The notes under the pieces: generated by a model
The model's database searches: none
The model's input: only the letters and a program-made list of their open reading frames with translations
Told to the model about the DNA's origin: nothing
In this document: positions 34,395 through 45,860 of the stretch, in pieces
Layout: each line of letters begins with the position of its first letter
How positions within the stretch are numbered: position 1 is the first letter of the stretch
Origin: Sweltsa coloradensis
Lineage: Eukaryota > Arthropoda > Insecta > Plecoptera > Chloroperlidae
Assembly: GCA_024449915.1 (NCBI GenBank)
Contig: JAMZAV010000642.1
Span: forward strand, 62,001 to 126,000
Direction: 5' to 3'
DNA length: 64,000 nt
Position numbers and translations under genes: made by a program

Positions 34395-34615
34395 CAATGT
34401 TGGCTCGGGCGCTAAGCGCTCGACTCTGATTCGGGAGGTCTCGGATTCGAATCCCGCCGAGATCGGCAATCCTGACTGAAGGTTTTTCCCCGAGGTTTTC
34501 CTCAGTCGTTAATGCAAGTGCAAGGGTGAGTCCTCGGACATTCCTTCACATATGTCCTATCCGCAACATACCTAGTTCACCTGAAGAGGAGCATATTGCA
34601 CCCTATAACAGGTTA
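34395..34615 (+). mobile_element. tRNA-derived SINE, copy B (best preserved)
   Basis: Head GGCTCGGGCGCTAAGCGCTC then GACTCTGATTCGGGAGGTCT and B box GGATTCGAATCCCGCCGAG. Body CCTGACTGAAGGTTTTTCCC, ATTCCTTCACATATGTCC, CCGCAACATACCTAGTTCAC and CTGAAGAGGAGCATATTGCA. The inverted, more mutated partner is 7985-8180; a more distant relative is at 37490-37615. Confidence 0.72.
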
Positions 34616-35964
34616 ATATATATAAAAAAATCTAAATGTTTTGAGCAACGCAACGATTGAGTTTGAGTGTGATTGGTAATGGACCATATTGCGCTCGAAT
34701 TCTAAAAGAATACACAAGCGTGCAAGGTGGAACACAACATGTTGGTTAGCACGCACCTATCCACTGACGGTCATTTCACACGACGAGTTGACTAAAAATG
34801 GTGTTGAAAAGCAATTAAGTTATTAACACCATCCACAATACCATCATAATATTTTGCACGTACCAGGAAGGACGTTTCCCAACCAATTCCTACACTAATA
34901 GTCTTGGTCTTTCCTCATTTCATAAATATTGTGTTTTTTCCAGTTATCAATTCCAATAAATGTGAGTTTTAGAGTGAATGAGTAGCAGCTACAATAAGCA
35001 CGTTAAATTCAATCACAAATCTAGATATATCAAAATAAACATCAGCATAAAATACAGGTTTTTGCATGTATGTCTGGAAATGGGCGTAGGCCTACTTATA
35101 ATAAAAAATCCCAAATGTCATGGAATATCCGTATACTTTTAGTGTAAACAGCAGCCCCAACAATACAAGTCTAGTATATTTCTAACAAAGTTGGTTACGC
35201 TTATTTTTCCACGACAGCTGTAAATTTGAATTTGAATACAACGATGGAAGAGGGAGCAGTGCGAAGGCGTGGATCTCCCCCCCCCCGACCCCCTCATATC
35301 TCATGCCGTAACCCCGGGGGTGTCTGCGATGAGTTATTGCGTCAAATGTATCGTGTATATAGCCAGAGTTATTTCCTCGTTCCCAATCATAGCCGTCCAA
35401 TGGCCGACAGCCGCTTTCAACTCTCTCACCTCACGTGCCGTGTGGATCCGCGTCCGCGAGCGTAATAACCGCTATGATGATTCCAAGGGGTTGGACGGAT
35501 GTTTCGTTCTTTTAGGCGGATCAATAAAAACGATACAAAGATCCTCTTGAACACATCAGCCCCCGGTGAAAGAGACATGGCCAGACGACAGGCAACGTAA
35601 AGGTTATGTACACGAGACAAGGACAGAGTCAGATTCAACCAAGTTATCATCAGACACAAACTCACAACAAGTAACAAATAGGGTTGGAACTTGGGACCAT
35701 GAATAATGGATTCATTGGATTCGCACTAGAGCCCTATTAAAAGCGTTTCCCTATAAAACAAAAATTATCTGTAGGGGTAGGGCCTATGGTATACATTTTA
35801 TCAATTTTTCCCAAAAGTCGTGTACCGGGTAGGCTAGTACAGAAAAACGTTATTTAATTCATAGAGTGATATCGTTGTACCATGGAGTCTACCCACTAAC
35901 GTATACGGTACGTAAGTCATTAACTTAATTATTGTGTGTTGTGTCTCGTTGCTTGAACGGCTTC

Positions 35965-36055
35965 AAAGTCTGAAACGGGATTCGAACCCGGAAATTTTCC
36001 GGGGTGGAGACCGAGAATCTAACCACTGGACTGGACCAACGACCCACCACACATG
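35965..36055 (-). mobile_element. tRNA-Glu/Asp-like sequence (SINE head)
   Basis: On the minus strand: GGTCGTTGGTCCAGTCCAGT, GGTTAGATTCTCGGTCTCC, then TTTCCGGGTTCGAATCCCG. A and B boxes and a T stem are good, but the D arm holds a duplicated CCAGT and the acceptor ends do not pair. It is a tRNA-derived repeat or tRNA pseudogene. Confidence 0.5.
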
Positions 36056-36226
36056 AGAATAGGGCTTATCGTTATCTTGGTGATAAAGGAGGATGTAAAG
36101 ACTATCACAAAAATAAAAACATCAATAACCTGAGCCCTCGTCCACTGGTTTCACAGGCTTCACAAGCAGCTCGCAATACGTGTTGAATGTAAGACTACGG
36201 TCTAGATTCTAGAACTAATAATATTA

Positions 36227-36752
36227 TTGGATGACTGGATGAGCGAAGCAAAGACTTCAATTTCACCGACCCCCCCAAAAATTTAGCTCGTTTTTTTTGT
36301 TTTTTGTTTGTTTTTCTGTCTGTCTGTTTGATCTCTACCGGGCAAACGGCATATGTGATCTTGATGAAAATTGGAGGGGACCTTCGAAATCTCTGAACAT
36401 AGACTTGCCACGTTTTTGGGTACAATCGAAGAAATATTTCTTATGAATATCGTACTTTTACGATTTTTAGTGCGATATTTTCGTGACATTTGGGCCGATT
36501 CTGACCAAACGGGTGGGGCTAAAACGTTCATGGTGAAGTGTTGCTTTTTGAAAGAAAAAGTTAGCCAGAATCCATAGAATAAAGGTTTTAATATGAGTTT
36601 TTTTAGGTTTATATAACAATTTATATTGAAACTTGATAACAATCACCAACAATGCGTTCAAAAGGCACTTGATAAGTAAATAGATCCCACGCAAACTAAA
36701 AACTTACAAAAAGCTCATCCATCAACGCGACGGGACTTGAGCGTTTTCCTAG
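36227..36752 (+). mobile_element. Helentron-like non-autonomous element
   Basis: 5' TTGGATGACTGGATGAGCGA (the first nine bases are doubled), then CAATTTCACCGACCCCCCC. 3' AAGCTCATCCATCAACGCGA and CGGGACTTGAGCGTTTTCCT then AG, with a TA repeat after it. Interior AGCCAGAATCCATAG, TGTGATCTTGATGAAAATTG and TCCGATTGTACC-like blocks match 17855 and 56765 copies. Confidence 0.78.
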
Positions 36753-36859
36753 TATATATATATATATACACACAAAAAAACATTTAGGACCATTTGGGAG
36801 ACACATCACCAAGCATAAAAATATTCGTCGTAAAGCGGCAAGCAAGAGCCAAAACTGTC

Positions 36860-37003
36860 GTATAACCCTACAATCTCGGTCTAGCTATAGAGGACTTGCA
36901 TACGTCCGTATAACCCTACAATCTCGGTCTAGCTATAGAGGACTTGCATACGTCCGTATAACCCTACAATCTCGGTCTAGCTATAGAGGACTTGCATACG
37001 TCC
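36860..37003. repeat. Perfect tandem triplication of a 48-bp unit
   Basis: Unit starts GTATAACCCTACAATCTCGG and ends GACTTGCATACGTCC; starts at 36860, 36908 and 36956. All three copies are identical by eye, so the array is very young or maintained. Confidence 0.95.
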
Positions 37004-37489
37004 GAGAGAACGGATTAAAATGAAATCAAGATTGCGATGCATGCAAAGGAAAAATTATAAATTCCACCACTTTCCGTCGGTTTGTACTTTGCTTTGTAAG
37101 CCTGCCAACATCCACACGTGACGTGAGGCACCACGTGTTGGTCGCAGCTCCCTCCTGCTCCTCCAACAATCACAAACACATCTTGTCTGCTCGACAGCTG
37201 ATCCTAGCAATAACAACGCAATATCACGAATAACGCAGTGGACAATAATGTGTAATAACCAAGGCAAGAAGATGGTTTGCAGACATATTGCTATGTGCAT
37301 ACTGCATACTGTCGAGTAACTAAACAACACTAACGACTAACGAGCCGTACCTCTCTCTCTCTTATCCCTCACATGTAATCTCATCATCGTATTGTAATCA
37401 TATCCTGGAATCTCTATTACAACAATTTAATAACATATATTTATTATAAACCTAACTAGTTAGTTTTCCAGGCACAAGCTCTAGGATAA

Positions 37490-37615
37490 CTATGAAGGGA
37501 ATGTCCTAGGGTTGAGATAACCTTGGAAAACTCTTTCAGCCAGGATCGGAATTGCAGGGCTGGATTGCTGGTGGTGGGATTCGAATCGTGACCTCCCCGA
37601 AGCAAATTCGCGCAC
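37490..37615 (-). mobile_element. Diverged tRNA-SINE fragment
   Basis: AACCTTGGAAAACTCTTTCA, GCCAGGATCGGAATTGCAGG and GGTGGGATTCGAATCGTGAC (reverse B box) follow the block order of 7985-8180. Confidence 0.45.
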
Positions 37616-38413
37616 ACTCACGAGAATAACATCAAAAGATGCGACATTAAATTTTCCCTCATATTCATTATTTCGAAAACAGTTGGGTCTGGTAAATTAT
37701 CCAAGATTCCCTTACGGTTTATTTCGAAGATGCACTGTGACTCCACAACACACCCCGACAAAGACTGCGCGCGTTGTAGGTCTACTTGTAGGCACGCCAC
37801 GCCTTCATCATTCAATACGAAACAAAAAGTACTACGACAATAACAATAATAAGACAATGTATGAGAGTTAAAAACTTGTCCCATAGCCTTGACCGAAAGA
37901 ACGTAGCGTTGACTGTGAAAAACAATTCGAGACAAATGTTATGACAACAATCAATGCCGGCCATGCACCGGCTGCCGAGATGATTGTGTGTAGGCCTACA
38001 TGAGTCACTCGCCGCCTGTCTGTGTGAATATTATCTAGGCCTCTACGTGACCGGATCCACTGACGAGCTAAATGCGATCAATCTATTATGATGTAACTAG
38101 CCGATTGCATTCATTAATACCATAATTAGAACAAAACAGCGCATAAAATTATTAGTGATTCATTGGGTGTTGAATGAATGTCAGTACTCAGTAAATCATT
38201 AACAGGACAAGAAGCGTACGACTGTCACACAAGCAATTTACATAATTTAAATTGTCGTCAACGATTATCGTATGATAATTCGACGCCCACCACAAGGATA
38301 TGTTGTCTTGATCGCTGCACACACCACACCAGTGCGATCTGGTGACTATTTCAAATACCGGTACCGATCTCTGGCTGGCGATTGTTGTGGAGGGGGGGGG
38401 GGGGGCTGGGAAT

Positions 38414-38781
38414 CAGTGGCGTAACTACGTTTTTTTTGCAATTGCAATTTCTTCGTTTTCCCTTTTTTCCAATTAACAGTCCAGAGTTGATCATCCTTTA
38501 CAAGGCACAGATTTTCATCAAAATGACCACGAAGGAGAACATCTTTAGATTGAAAGGAGGATTTTCGTAGATACAAAGTTGGTTATTGTGTTGTTTTAAA
38601 TTAAAACGCACAGATTTTCACCAAAATGGCCTGGGAAAAGAAAATAATTCAGGGGGTAAGCCCCCCGGACTCCCCTTTGCCTTCGGTACATATATAGGAA
38701 TAAATTGGTTGACTTCTATGAATTCCTGAATACGCCACTGGCACTAAAGCTCTCCCTTGCGAATTTTTGGATTCGCCACTG
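38414..38781. mobile_element. hAT-like MITE fragment(s)
   Basis: CAGTGGCGTAACTACG at 38414 and two candidate right ends, ATACGCCACTG (38740) and ATTCGCCACTG (38781). Interior has an internal duplication of GCACAGATTTTCAYCAAAAT and a CAGGGGGTAAGCCCCCCGGA block. G runs of 14 and 18 flank it. The target duplication is not convincing, so it may be two overlapping insertions. Confidence 0.45.
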
Positions 38782-39139
38782 CTGGATCTGCATTGGGGGG
38801 GGGGGGGGGGGGCAATGTTCAAATTCTAGTGACGCTCCTGCTGGAGGGGAGGGCGATGTTTAATTTGCCTTCAGTTGAGTTGATCCATTCAACACTACCA
38901 CTACCATAACGCATGTAAATGCAATAACGATCCTGTAGATCAGGCTAGCAAAATCAACTCAACAAGAAAGAAGATAGCGTGCCGTTTGTTTGTATACCAA
39001 TTATTGTTCATTCAATCTCCCGACCAAAATCGCGCTTTGTCATTTGCTTGGCAAATTTGGCGACTCACTAACATCATAGAGAACATTATTATACCACAAT
39101 TATGCACGAGTATTAGTGGATATTATTATTCCAATCAAA

Positions 39140-39500
39140 TTAGTCAGTGGTTGAAGGAAGGGCCGAGCCATACCTCGGGGCGCCTCAAACACGAGACACG
39201 ACCTCTCCCCCCCCCCCCCCGACATGTGGACGTGGTCCACGGGGGAGTAGAACACGAGCAGCCAGCAGCATCCGCGTCTCGTCTACTAGTCTCCTTTTTG
39301 CTCTCATTTACTCCCCGACCTCTGTATTCATTATTTTTCATTTCTAAGCGCGGGCAGGCAGGCGAGCGAGAGCGGCTTTGTTTCGCTGCCGCCGTCTCCG
39401 TCCGACCCATCAACCTCCTCGATGGTCCGACCGGCCTTCTTGCCTCCCGACATGGCGGGAACACGCCGCCAGTGTTGTGGGGGCAAACTTTCAGAGTGGA
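39140..39500. other. CpG-rich, GC-rich island in Groucho intron 1
   Basis: A block much richer in GC and CpG than its surroundings. On the minus strand an ATG at 39453 in a strong context (TCCCGCCATGT) opens a 40-residue frame, MSGGKKAGRTIEEVDGSDGD onward, ending at a TAA at 39331-39333. It is on the Groucho strand, so an alternative first exon is conceivable, but no good donor is present before the stop. A 196-codon plus-strand frame over the same stretch (38986-39576) has no recognisable domain. Confidence 0.35.
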
Positions 39501-40739
39501 CACTGCGCCTGCATGTACAAATCCGGATTGTGAGTCGAGTTGGATTGCAAATTTATGTGAACAAAATTCGATTTAAAAAATCGTTACGGAGACAGCAAAT
39601 ATACTCAGCGAGTGCAAGATTTTCATGCAGTTTTAACATTTTAATTTCCTTCGAAAGTTCAGTATAATCCAACAAATCAAATATTGACTTTAATTCGACT
39701 TTCTATCTGACTTTCGAAATTAAAAACATAGGCCTACCCTTACCTTCACCATTATATACTTTTTAAAAGTTTTGTACGGATGCAATCATATTATCTAGAA
39801 GATAAACATGAATAAATGCCACTTTTAACCTAGAAATTTGTATTCCAAAATGGTTGCCGTGTTACAAAATCTCGAACTGTTTCCGTCGAATCGGTTCGAA
39901 ATTTACTGATATAGCCTACACTTCTTGTTCAAACCGTTTCAGCCTGAATCGTTTTGACTAAACCGTTTCCGAGCTCTGTGATATACGTAGTAATAGGTAT
40001 CACATATAGGCCCGTAGGAACTCATTTTCTAGTGGGGGGGGGGGGGGGGGGGAAATAAGTTTTTTCTGTTTTGTTTCTGCATGCCACGAGAAATGTGAAA
40101 GTAAATTGAAAAGTGCGTGTGGCGGGGTGGGTGGGATGGTACCATCTACCACCAACTACCAAGGGACGTTGTTTCGAACCCCGCACGAGGAGATATTCGC
40201 TGACCAAAATCTCCATTATATAATCTCTCACCTTCAACAGTCAACAGGTAGAATATGTACTTGTGAAATGAAGACAAAATTGAAGATTGCGCGCAACAAG
40301 ACCTTCTATGCAATGTAGTCTCAGGACGAAGTTGAGTATTGTATACCGCAGGGGCGCCGACTTCGTGGGTGCTCTGGGCTGAAGCACCTCTCGGTTGTTT
40401 AAGGGCCCCTCCAAATGTTGTGAATAAAAAAAATCGGTCTATACAATAACAAAGTTTTGAGCTCTCTACATTAACAAAAACGTTTACAGATTAGATAGTT
40501 GAGAGATAGAGTTATTTTTTTGTAAATCTTGCAAGTCTGGTGATAAATCGGATAATTCGGATTGTGACTCAATTATGGAAATTGTCCTGTGGCATTTTCA
40601 TATCTTGTGAATAACAAATCAACAACCATAAAATATACTGGTAGACCTTTCCTGTGCATGCCTGAACAGAAACGGGAATTTTAATATATTATGGTCTATA
40701 TTTTTCAATTGTAAAGAAGCTAAACTGATTCAACACAAT

Positions 40740-41073
40740 CAGTAACGGATACAGTGGGGGGCAGTGCGGTGGGGCGATCGTCCTCCCCCACTCCCCCATA
40801 AGATTCCTATTTTGATTGCGCAGCTAATCATACCATCACCTCTTGTGCCATTTTCGATTCTTTTACTTGTTATTAGGCCATCTAAAGTTGTAAATTAGCA
40901 CATTTTCTCGCCTTCGGCGAAAAGGGGCAGTAACAACCATGGCTTTCAAGCATGCCCTGGTTTTGTAAAAACGAACTCGCATCCCCCTAGGTTACGTAGA
41001 TAGTCTTCGTTATACAATTATGTGCATGAGAATCTTGAAAATTAATCCCATGAATCACGGCTATCCGCCACTG
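40740..41073. mobile_element. hAT-like MITE
   Basis: Left end CAGTAACGGATACAGTGGGG, right end CACGGCTATCCGCCACTG. The right end's reverse complement, CAGTGGCGGATAGCC, matches the left with few changes. Flanks AACACAAT and AATAAAAT agree at 6 of 8 positions, a plausible decayed 8-bp target duplication. No ORF. Confidence 0.55.
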
Positions 41074-41272
41074 AATAAAATATACCGAAATCATGACAAT
41101 TACACAGGCTAATATCATTACTGATATAGGCCTAATACAGTTGGGCCTACACAAAATAATGCAGCAAAATCGTTTTAGAAAATCACTGACGGGCAGTCTT
41201 CGAAATGTTAGTGAAATATTTCAGCACCACTCGGAATTTAGAAAACCCGCCGCCCCCGACATGTAAATCAAA

Positions 41273-41869
41273 CTAGGAAAACGCTTAAGTCCCGCCGCGT
41301 TGTTGGATGAGCGTAATTGGTGAATTGAGCTGCCATGTGTTTTGCGGATTTTCTGTTGTTCTGTGAAAAAATCAGAACATTGTTGACATTTTTTTAAAGT
41401 TAAATCAAATTAAATAAAAAATTAACTTATTTTTTTAATTAATCGCAATTTTAAAAAAGGAAAAAATCGTAATATTGAAATTTTCATAAGAAATAATTAT
41501 TCGATTTCGCACAAATTTTACACGAATATATTAATTCTTAAAATTAAGGTTCTGTGAAAAAATCATTATAATCGGATAAAGCATGTAGGTGTTATAAGTC
41601 GAAGAATTTTTTTAAAAACGAAACAATCGTAAAATTACGATTTTCATGAGAAATAATTTTTCGATTACGCTAAAAACCGTGGCAGTTCTAAGTTCAGAGA
41701 TTTCGAAGGTCTCCATAAAATTTAATCGCAATCGGAGTATCGGTTTAGACGGAATCGTGTTAACAGACAGACAAAAAAAAAAAAAAAAAAAAAACATTCC
41801 GGATTTTTTTCTCCAGTGTAGTGAAATGGAATCTTCGCTTCGCTCGCTACGCTCGCTACGCTCATCCAA
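41273..41869 (-). mobile_element. Helentron-like non-autonomous element
   Basis: Left border CTAGGAAAACGCTTAAGTCC then CGCCGCGTTGTTGGATGAGC; right border CGCTCGCTACGCTCATCCAA. Complete ends on both sides. Interior AAGCATGTAGGTGTTATAAG, CTCCATAAAATTTAATCGCA and CATTCCGGATTTTTTTCTCC as in the 22815 copy. Confidence 0.82.
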
Positions 41870-42448
41870 TAAAGAGACTTCTGCATACTTTCGAGCAATA
41901 TTAGTAGGCCTCTAATGCTCTCGGCTCGGCTCTTGTTTCTGGAGTTTACAATAACGAGGTCTGGGCAGGAGGTGGGACGAGAGTTCGAGTACCGGTACCG
42001 AACAAGGCAGTCATGAGTCATCAGTCAGCCGTTTAGCTGACGTTAATATTCCAAAAGCCTATAGTTCCAGACAAAGGTTCCAAGAGTCAAATAAAAAATA
42101 CTTTTCAGCTGCTTCGTCAGAGAAAAAATAGAAAAACGGTTAGTGAAAGCGCTCTGCCTGCACAATATCTTCTCTATAGAATCATTTAAAAAATAATAGG
42201 ATGGCGCGATACGATGTAGTGGCGTGACCCTTGCCTTTCTCACTTTTCTATTTGCATTTGCTTATGGTTATTATCCTTAATTTAAAGCTATTCTTTTGAA
42301 GATATAGGCTACACACACAGATTAGGAAAATTTAGTTTTAATTTTCAAATTACAATGTGATAATTAGCAATCAATTAGAATCACAGAAAACATGCCGAGA
42401 CTCCCAATTCCCAATATTCTCACTACCGGTAGCCCTGTATTGTAGAGG

Positions 42449-42915
42449 ACTAATGTTTGTCTCATCTTAACCTAGCCCGGCGTTTTGTGGGTTCAAAGAG
42501 CGCAGACAGTGGTAGTCACGCTGTAAACATATCACAGTTTGACAGCTGAAGTGGACTCCGCAGAGCAGTAAAGTAAAGTCACATCCAGTGCGACCTTGGC
42601 TATATATCCTGTATGGGGATGATATTGATGGAGCGAGTGTAATTTGAAACGTTGATCTTGCGCGGCATTATAGTAATGTATGCGTAGCAAGAAGATTAAA
42701 CCACAAAACCCCAGGCCTAGGCCTACATACAGTGGTTTTCGATACTCGGGAGGTTGCAACCAACTTCCATCGGATGTGTTTGTACGTTGTTATTACGGAG
42801 AGGCTATCCTTCCCGTCAAATTCGGACGGGTTTACAACCTTTCATAATAGAGGCAGGCGACATTCTAGTTTTTTTGAACCCTAAAACGCCGGGCTCAGGT
42901 TAAGATGAGACAAAC
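42449..42915. mobile_element. MITE with about 45-bp inverted ends and 8-bp duplication
   Basis: Left GTTTGTCTCATCTTAACCTA then GCCCGGCGTTTTGTGGGTTC; right GAACCCTAAAACGCCGGGCT then CAGGTTAAGATGAGACAAAC. TGTAGAGG occurs immediately outside both ends (42441-42448 and 42916-42923). The left end has six extra bases before the mirrored part. No ORF of note. Confidence 0.65.
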
Positions 42916-45393
42916 TGTAGAGGTACAAGAAATCCCGCATTCTACACTTAGTTTGGTCACAGATAATAGGCTGTGGTTTAGAGATTCCACCCTTTCTCGA
43001 CCTGACACGATGGACAGGGACCCAATGATGAATAGATAGAACGCAGGTCTATCTGTCACATCTACCTGTCTGGCGACTGTGTATGTCAGTCTTTACTAAG
43101 TGGTCTACACTACAGTATGCCTAACTGTCGCCCGTCGACTCTTCACCAGTAGGCTATATAGAGGAGATGAACTAAATTTTCACCTTGAACAAATTGCAAC
43201 AGAAATGGTTCTTTTTGCATCGGATTCAGAAAAAAAAAACATTTAACATACTCAAAGTCTCGGAAAATCTAAGGTGTCGAAATTTATCAAATTTGCATAT
43301 AAAGTTAGATAATGAATATGAATTAAAAATTCATTGTAAGTCAAAATACAAACGTTTTTGCGAATATACTACTGTCAAAAGTCCAATATGAATGTAAGAA
43401 TTTGTTTTATAGGTGAAATATTTTATTTTTAGATTCCGTAGCTGATTAAATTAATTAAAATTTTAATTGCGACGAATAAAATTGTAAATGTTAACTGACA
43501 TGAAATATTGGACGTCTAACTAAGTAAACTAACTGAAATTTAAATAAACACTCTAGAAACACTCACACAAATATAAATTCAAATATAACTAATTGATAAA
43601 TAAATGGGTTTCATAAAATGAATTATTTTTATTATGGTATGACGTTCTGGAGTTTTCTATTCTATGTAATACTATACACGAAATAATTCAATAGGCCTTT
43701 TAGAAAATATGAATAACAACCTAGCACGATAAACACAAATGCATCACTACCTAGGCCTACTCCTAATTTTGCAATTAATTAGCAATTAATTAATTACTTC
43801 AATTAAATTAATTTTGTTTATTGCTTGTTTTTTTCAAATTAATTGCACGTAATTCGAAAATGAAATGGTAGATTTGGATTAAGATTAAAACGTGGGGAAT
43901 AGCACAAAGTATTTTCAGCTTTGCAGTTTGCATAACGTTTTTACAAAATTAATTGAATGTCAGTAATCTTGACCATCTTATTGTAGTGTAAATTATTTGC
44001 GCTAAATCTTTTCCAAAGTTAAATATTCAGATACTGACATCACCTATTTCTGATTTGCATCCATCATTCATGCAATAAAATTACTATATTAATAACTTGG
44101 CTTATGAGACTAATATACTTATAAACAATGATAATTGATAAATATTATATAGAGACAGGACAGCCTCTATTTTCATATTTCTCGTCTCATGTTTTCAGCA
44201 TTGTCAATCGTTATCGCAAGTCTGGCTGAGGGGAGTTGCGCTATAAGCCTAGCCTTAGCCTCTAAGTCTAATGTACACTATTTTATTTTTTAAATGGCAA
44301 ATAATGCAAATATCCATGCATTAGTTAGTTAGATAGTTTGTTAGTTAATGTTGTTTATGGGTCCTTACACTTTATCAGTGCCCAGAAATATCCATTAGTC
44401 GTAATGTTAACAAATGTTAATCTGAATTGCATAAAGAAATTTTCGAAATTCTAAATATTCCCTTTTAACCAATTGTTTTTAAAACACGCTTCTTTTCGCA
44501 CTATGCAAGTGCACCACAACTTTTTTAAATGTCGGAAAACGTATTACAAAAAATCTAAACACTAAATAAGCCATACAAACAGGAAGTATATGCAATAGTA
44601 CCTTTGTTCTCTAACTCAATGTGATCAGATGACGTCCTTAATTTATAAAAAGGGTATGTGATTACAATGATTACTATGTAAAGAAAAGCATTACATTCAA
44701 TGAATATTACAAATAGATGGCGTGTTGTTTGTTTGGTCGTTTATATATACAACAAATATTATGGAATAATATGCACGGATTTAATTGAAATTTGATATGT
44801 AGGACCAATGTATAGTAAAAATGTGTTTTATATCCAAGTACATGCAATTCATTAAATCCTTCCAAGTCATTCAAATCCTTCAGTCGCTTAGGCCTATCTA
44901 CGGTTTATATTGTGGTGCAATCAATGAAGTTTTAAATAAGTGTGTTATGTTCAAATCTTGATACGAATCGATTTTATAATGACCTATTCTATAACACTTA
45001 GTTTCCAATGTTGAAAATCAATAATATCGTAACTATATCACATACAAGTTTTATTTACTTCATTGCATGACTATCAAGCTAACTTTTATATAGGGGGAAA
45101 ACAGACAGACAGACAGACTCTTCTTTCATTATTTGAATGGATGCCTATGATTGCCTTTACACGATAGTTCGATATTTCAATATAAATATCTGCTCATCAA
45201 TAATTTAATTATACAAACTTCCTGTATTGTAATTTACTGTGTTGTAACTGACAGTGGTGGTACAAGGTTACATGATGATATGTTCGAAACCAGTCATAGG
45301 AATGATATAATTTTTCCCACATGGCTTAGGGCATATCCCTATGTTAAAATGCAATATCTTGTTTGAGTGACGATGGATTAATCGATGCTAATT

Positions 45394-45394
<1 letters not shown>

Positions 45395-45432
<38 letters not shown>
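45395..45432. repeat. Poly-C tract (38)
   Basis: Thirty-eight uninterrupted C by count, the longest homopolymer in the window. It lies inside the 3.3-kb inverted-repeat element and could form i-motif or, on the minus strand, quadruplex DNA. Confidence 0.95.
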
Positions 45433-45433
<1 letters not shown>

Positions 45434-45764
45434 TCTATCTTCACACCCACAATTGTATCAAGAATAAGCCACCCGAAAAGGCGCAAGTGTTCTTGGGCTG
45501 GTTCCCCTACGTTAAGCATAAATAAGGGCCTTTTCTATAGTAATGAATCTGCATTTTATCCGTTGCTATAAATTTAATTGCATTTATTGTCTACCTATAC
45601 TCAGTTCCAAGAACAATTAATATGGTACCTATACAAACTCAATTTGTTATTACTATGTCTGTCAATTTCATTGCTAGGATGGCTTCAATTGCCACCGTTT
45701 TTATATGCGCATAATATCACAATTCACATTGATGGATGAAAGTAAATTTGAGAGTTTAAAAGAA

Positions 45765-45860
45765 CTCAGGCTGAACCAGAATTTGAACCCGCGACCGTCT
45801 GCATTGGAAGGAGTAATAAATCCAAAAACAAGACTATCGACTGAGCCACACTAATAGAGA
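45765..45860 (-). mobile_element. tRNA-like SINE fragment
   Basis: CCAGAATTTGAACCCGCGAC, CGTCTGCATTGGAAGG and GACTATCGACTGAGCCACAC on the plus strand read in reverse as A box, anticodon arm and B box. It shares the TCTGCATTGGAAG block with 20895-20990. Confidence 0.5.

Noticed and set aside
35965..36055. tRNA gene on the minus strand
   Set aside because: A five-base CCAGT is duplicated in the D arm and the acceptor stem is missing.
36860..37003. CRISPR array
   Set aside because: Three directly abutting identical units with no spacers, in an animal-like intron: a minisatellite.
38986..39576. 196-codon open frame on the plus strand
   Set aside because: Longest open frame in the window, but it spans unique AT-rich sequence, a C14 tract and the CpG block with no domain, no splice logic and an abrupt change of composition. 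Probably open because the CpG block has few stops.
41612..42021. Similar peptides on several frames (FRLNRYSDCDEI-type) here and near 20.0, 22.9, 23.5 and 26.0 kb
   Set aside because: They are translations of the conserved Helentron-like interior, appear in either strand and are broken by stops and frameshifts; conservation is at DNA level.
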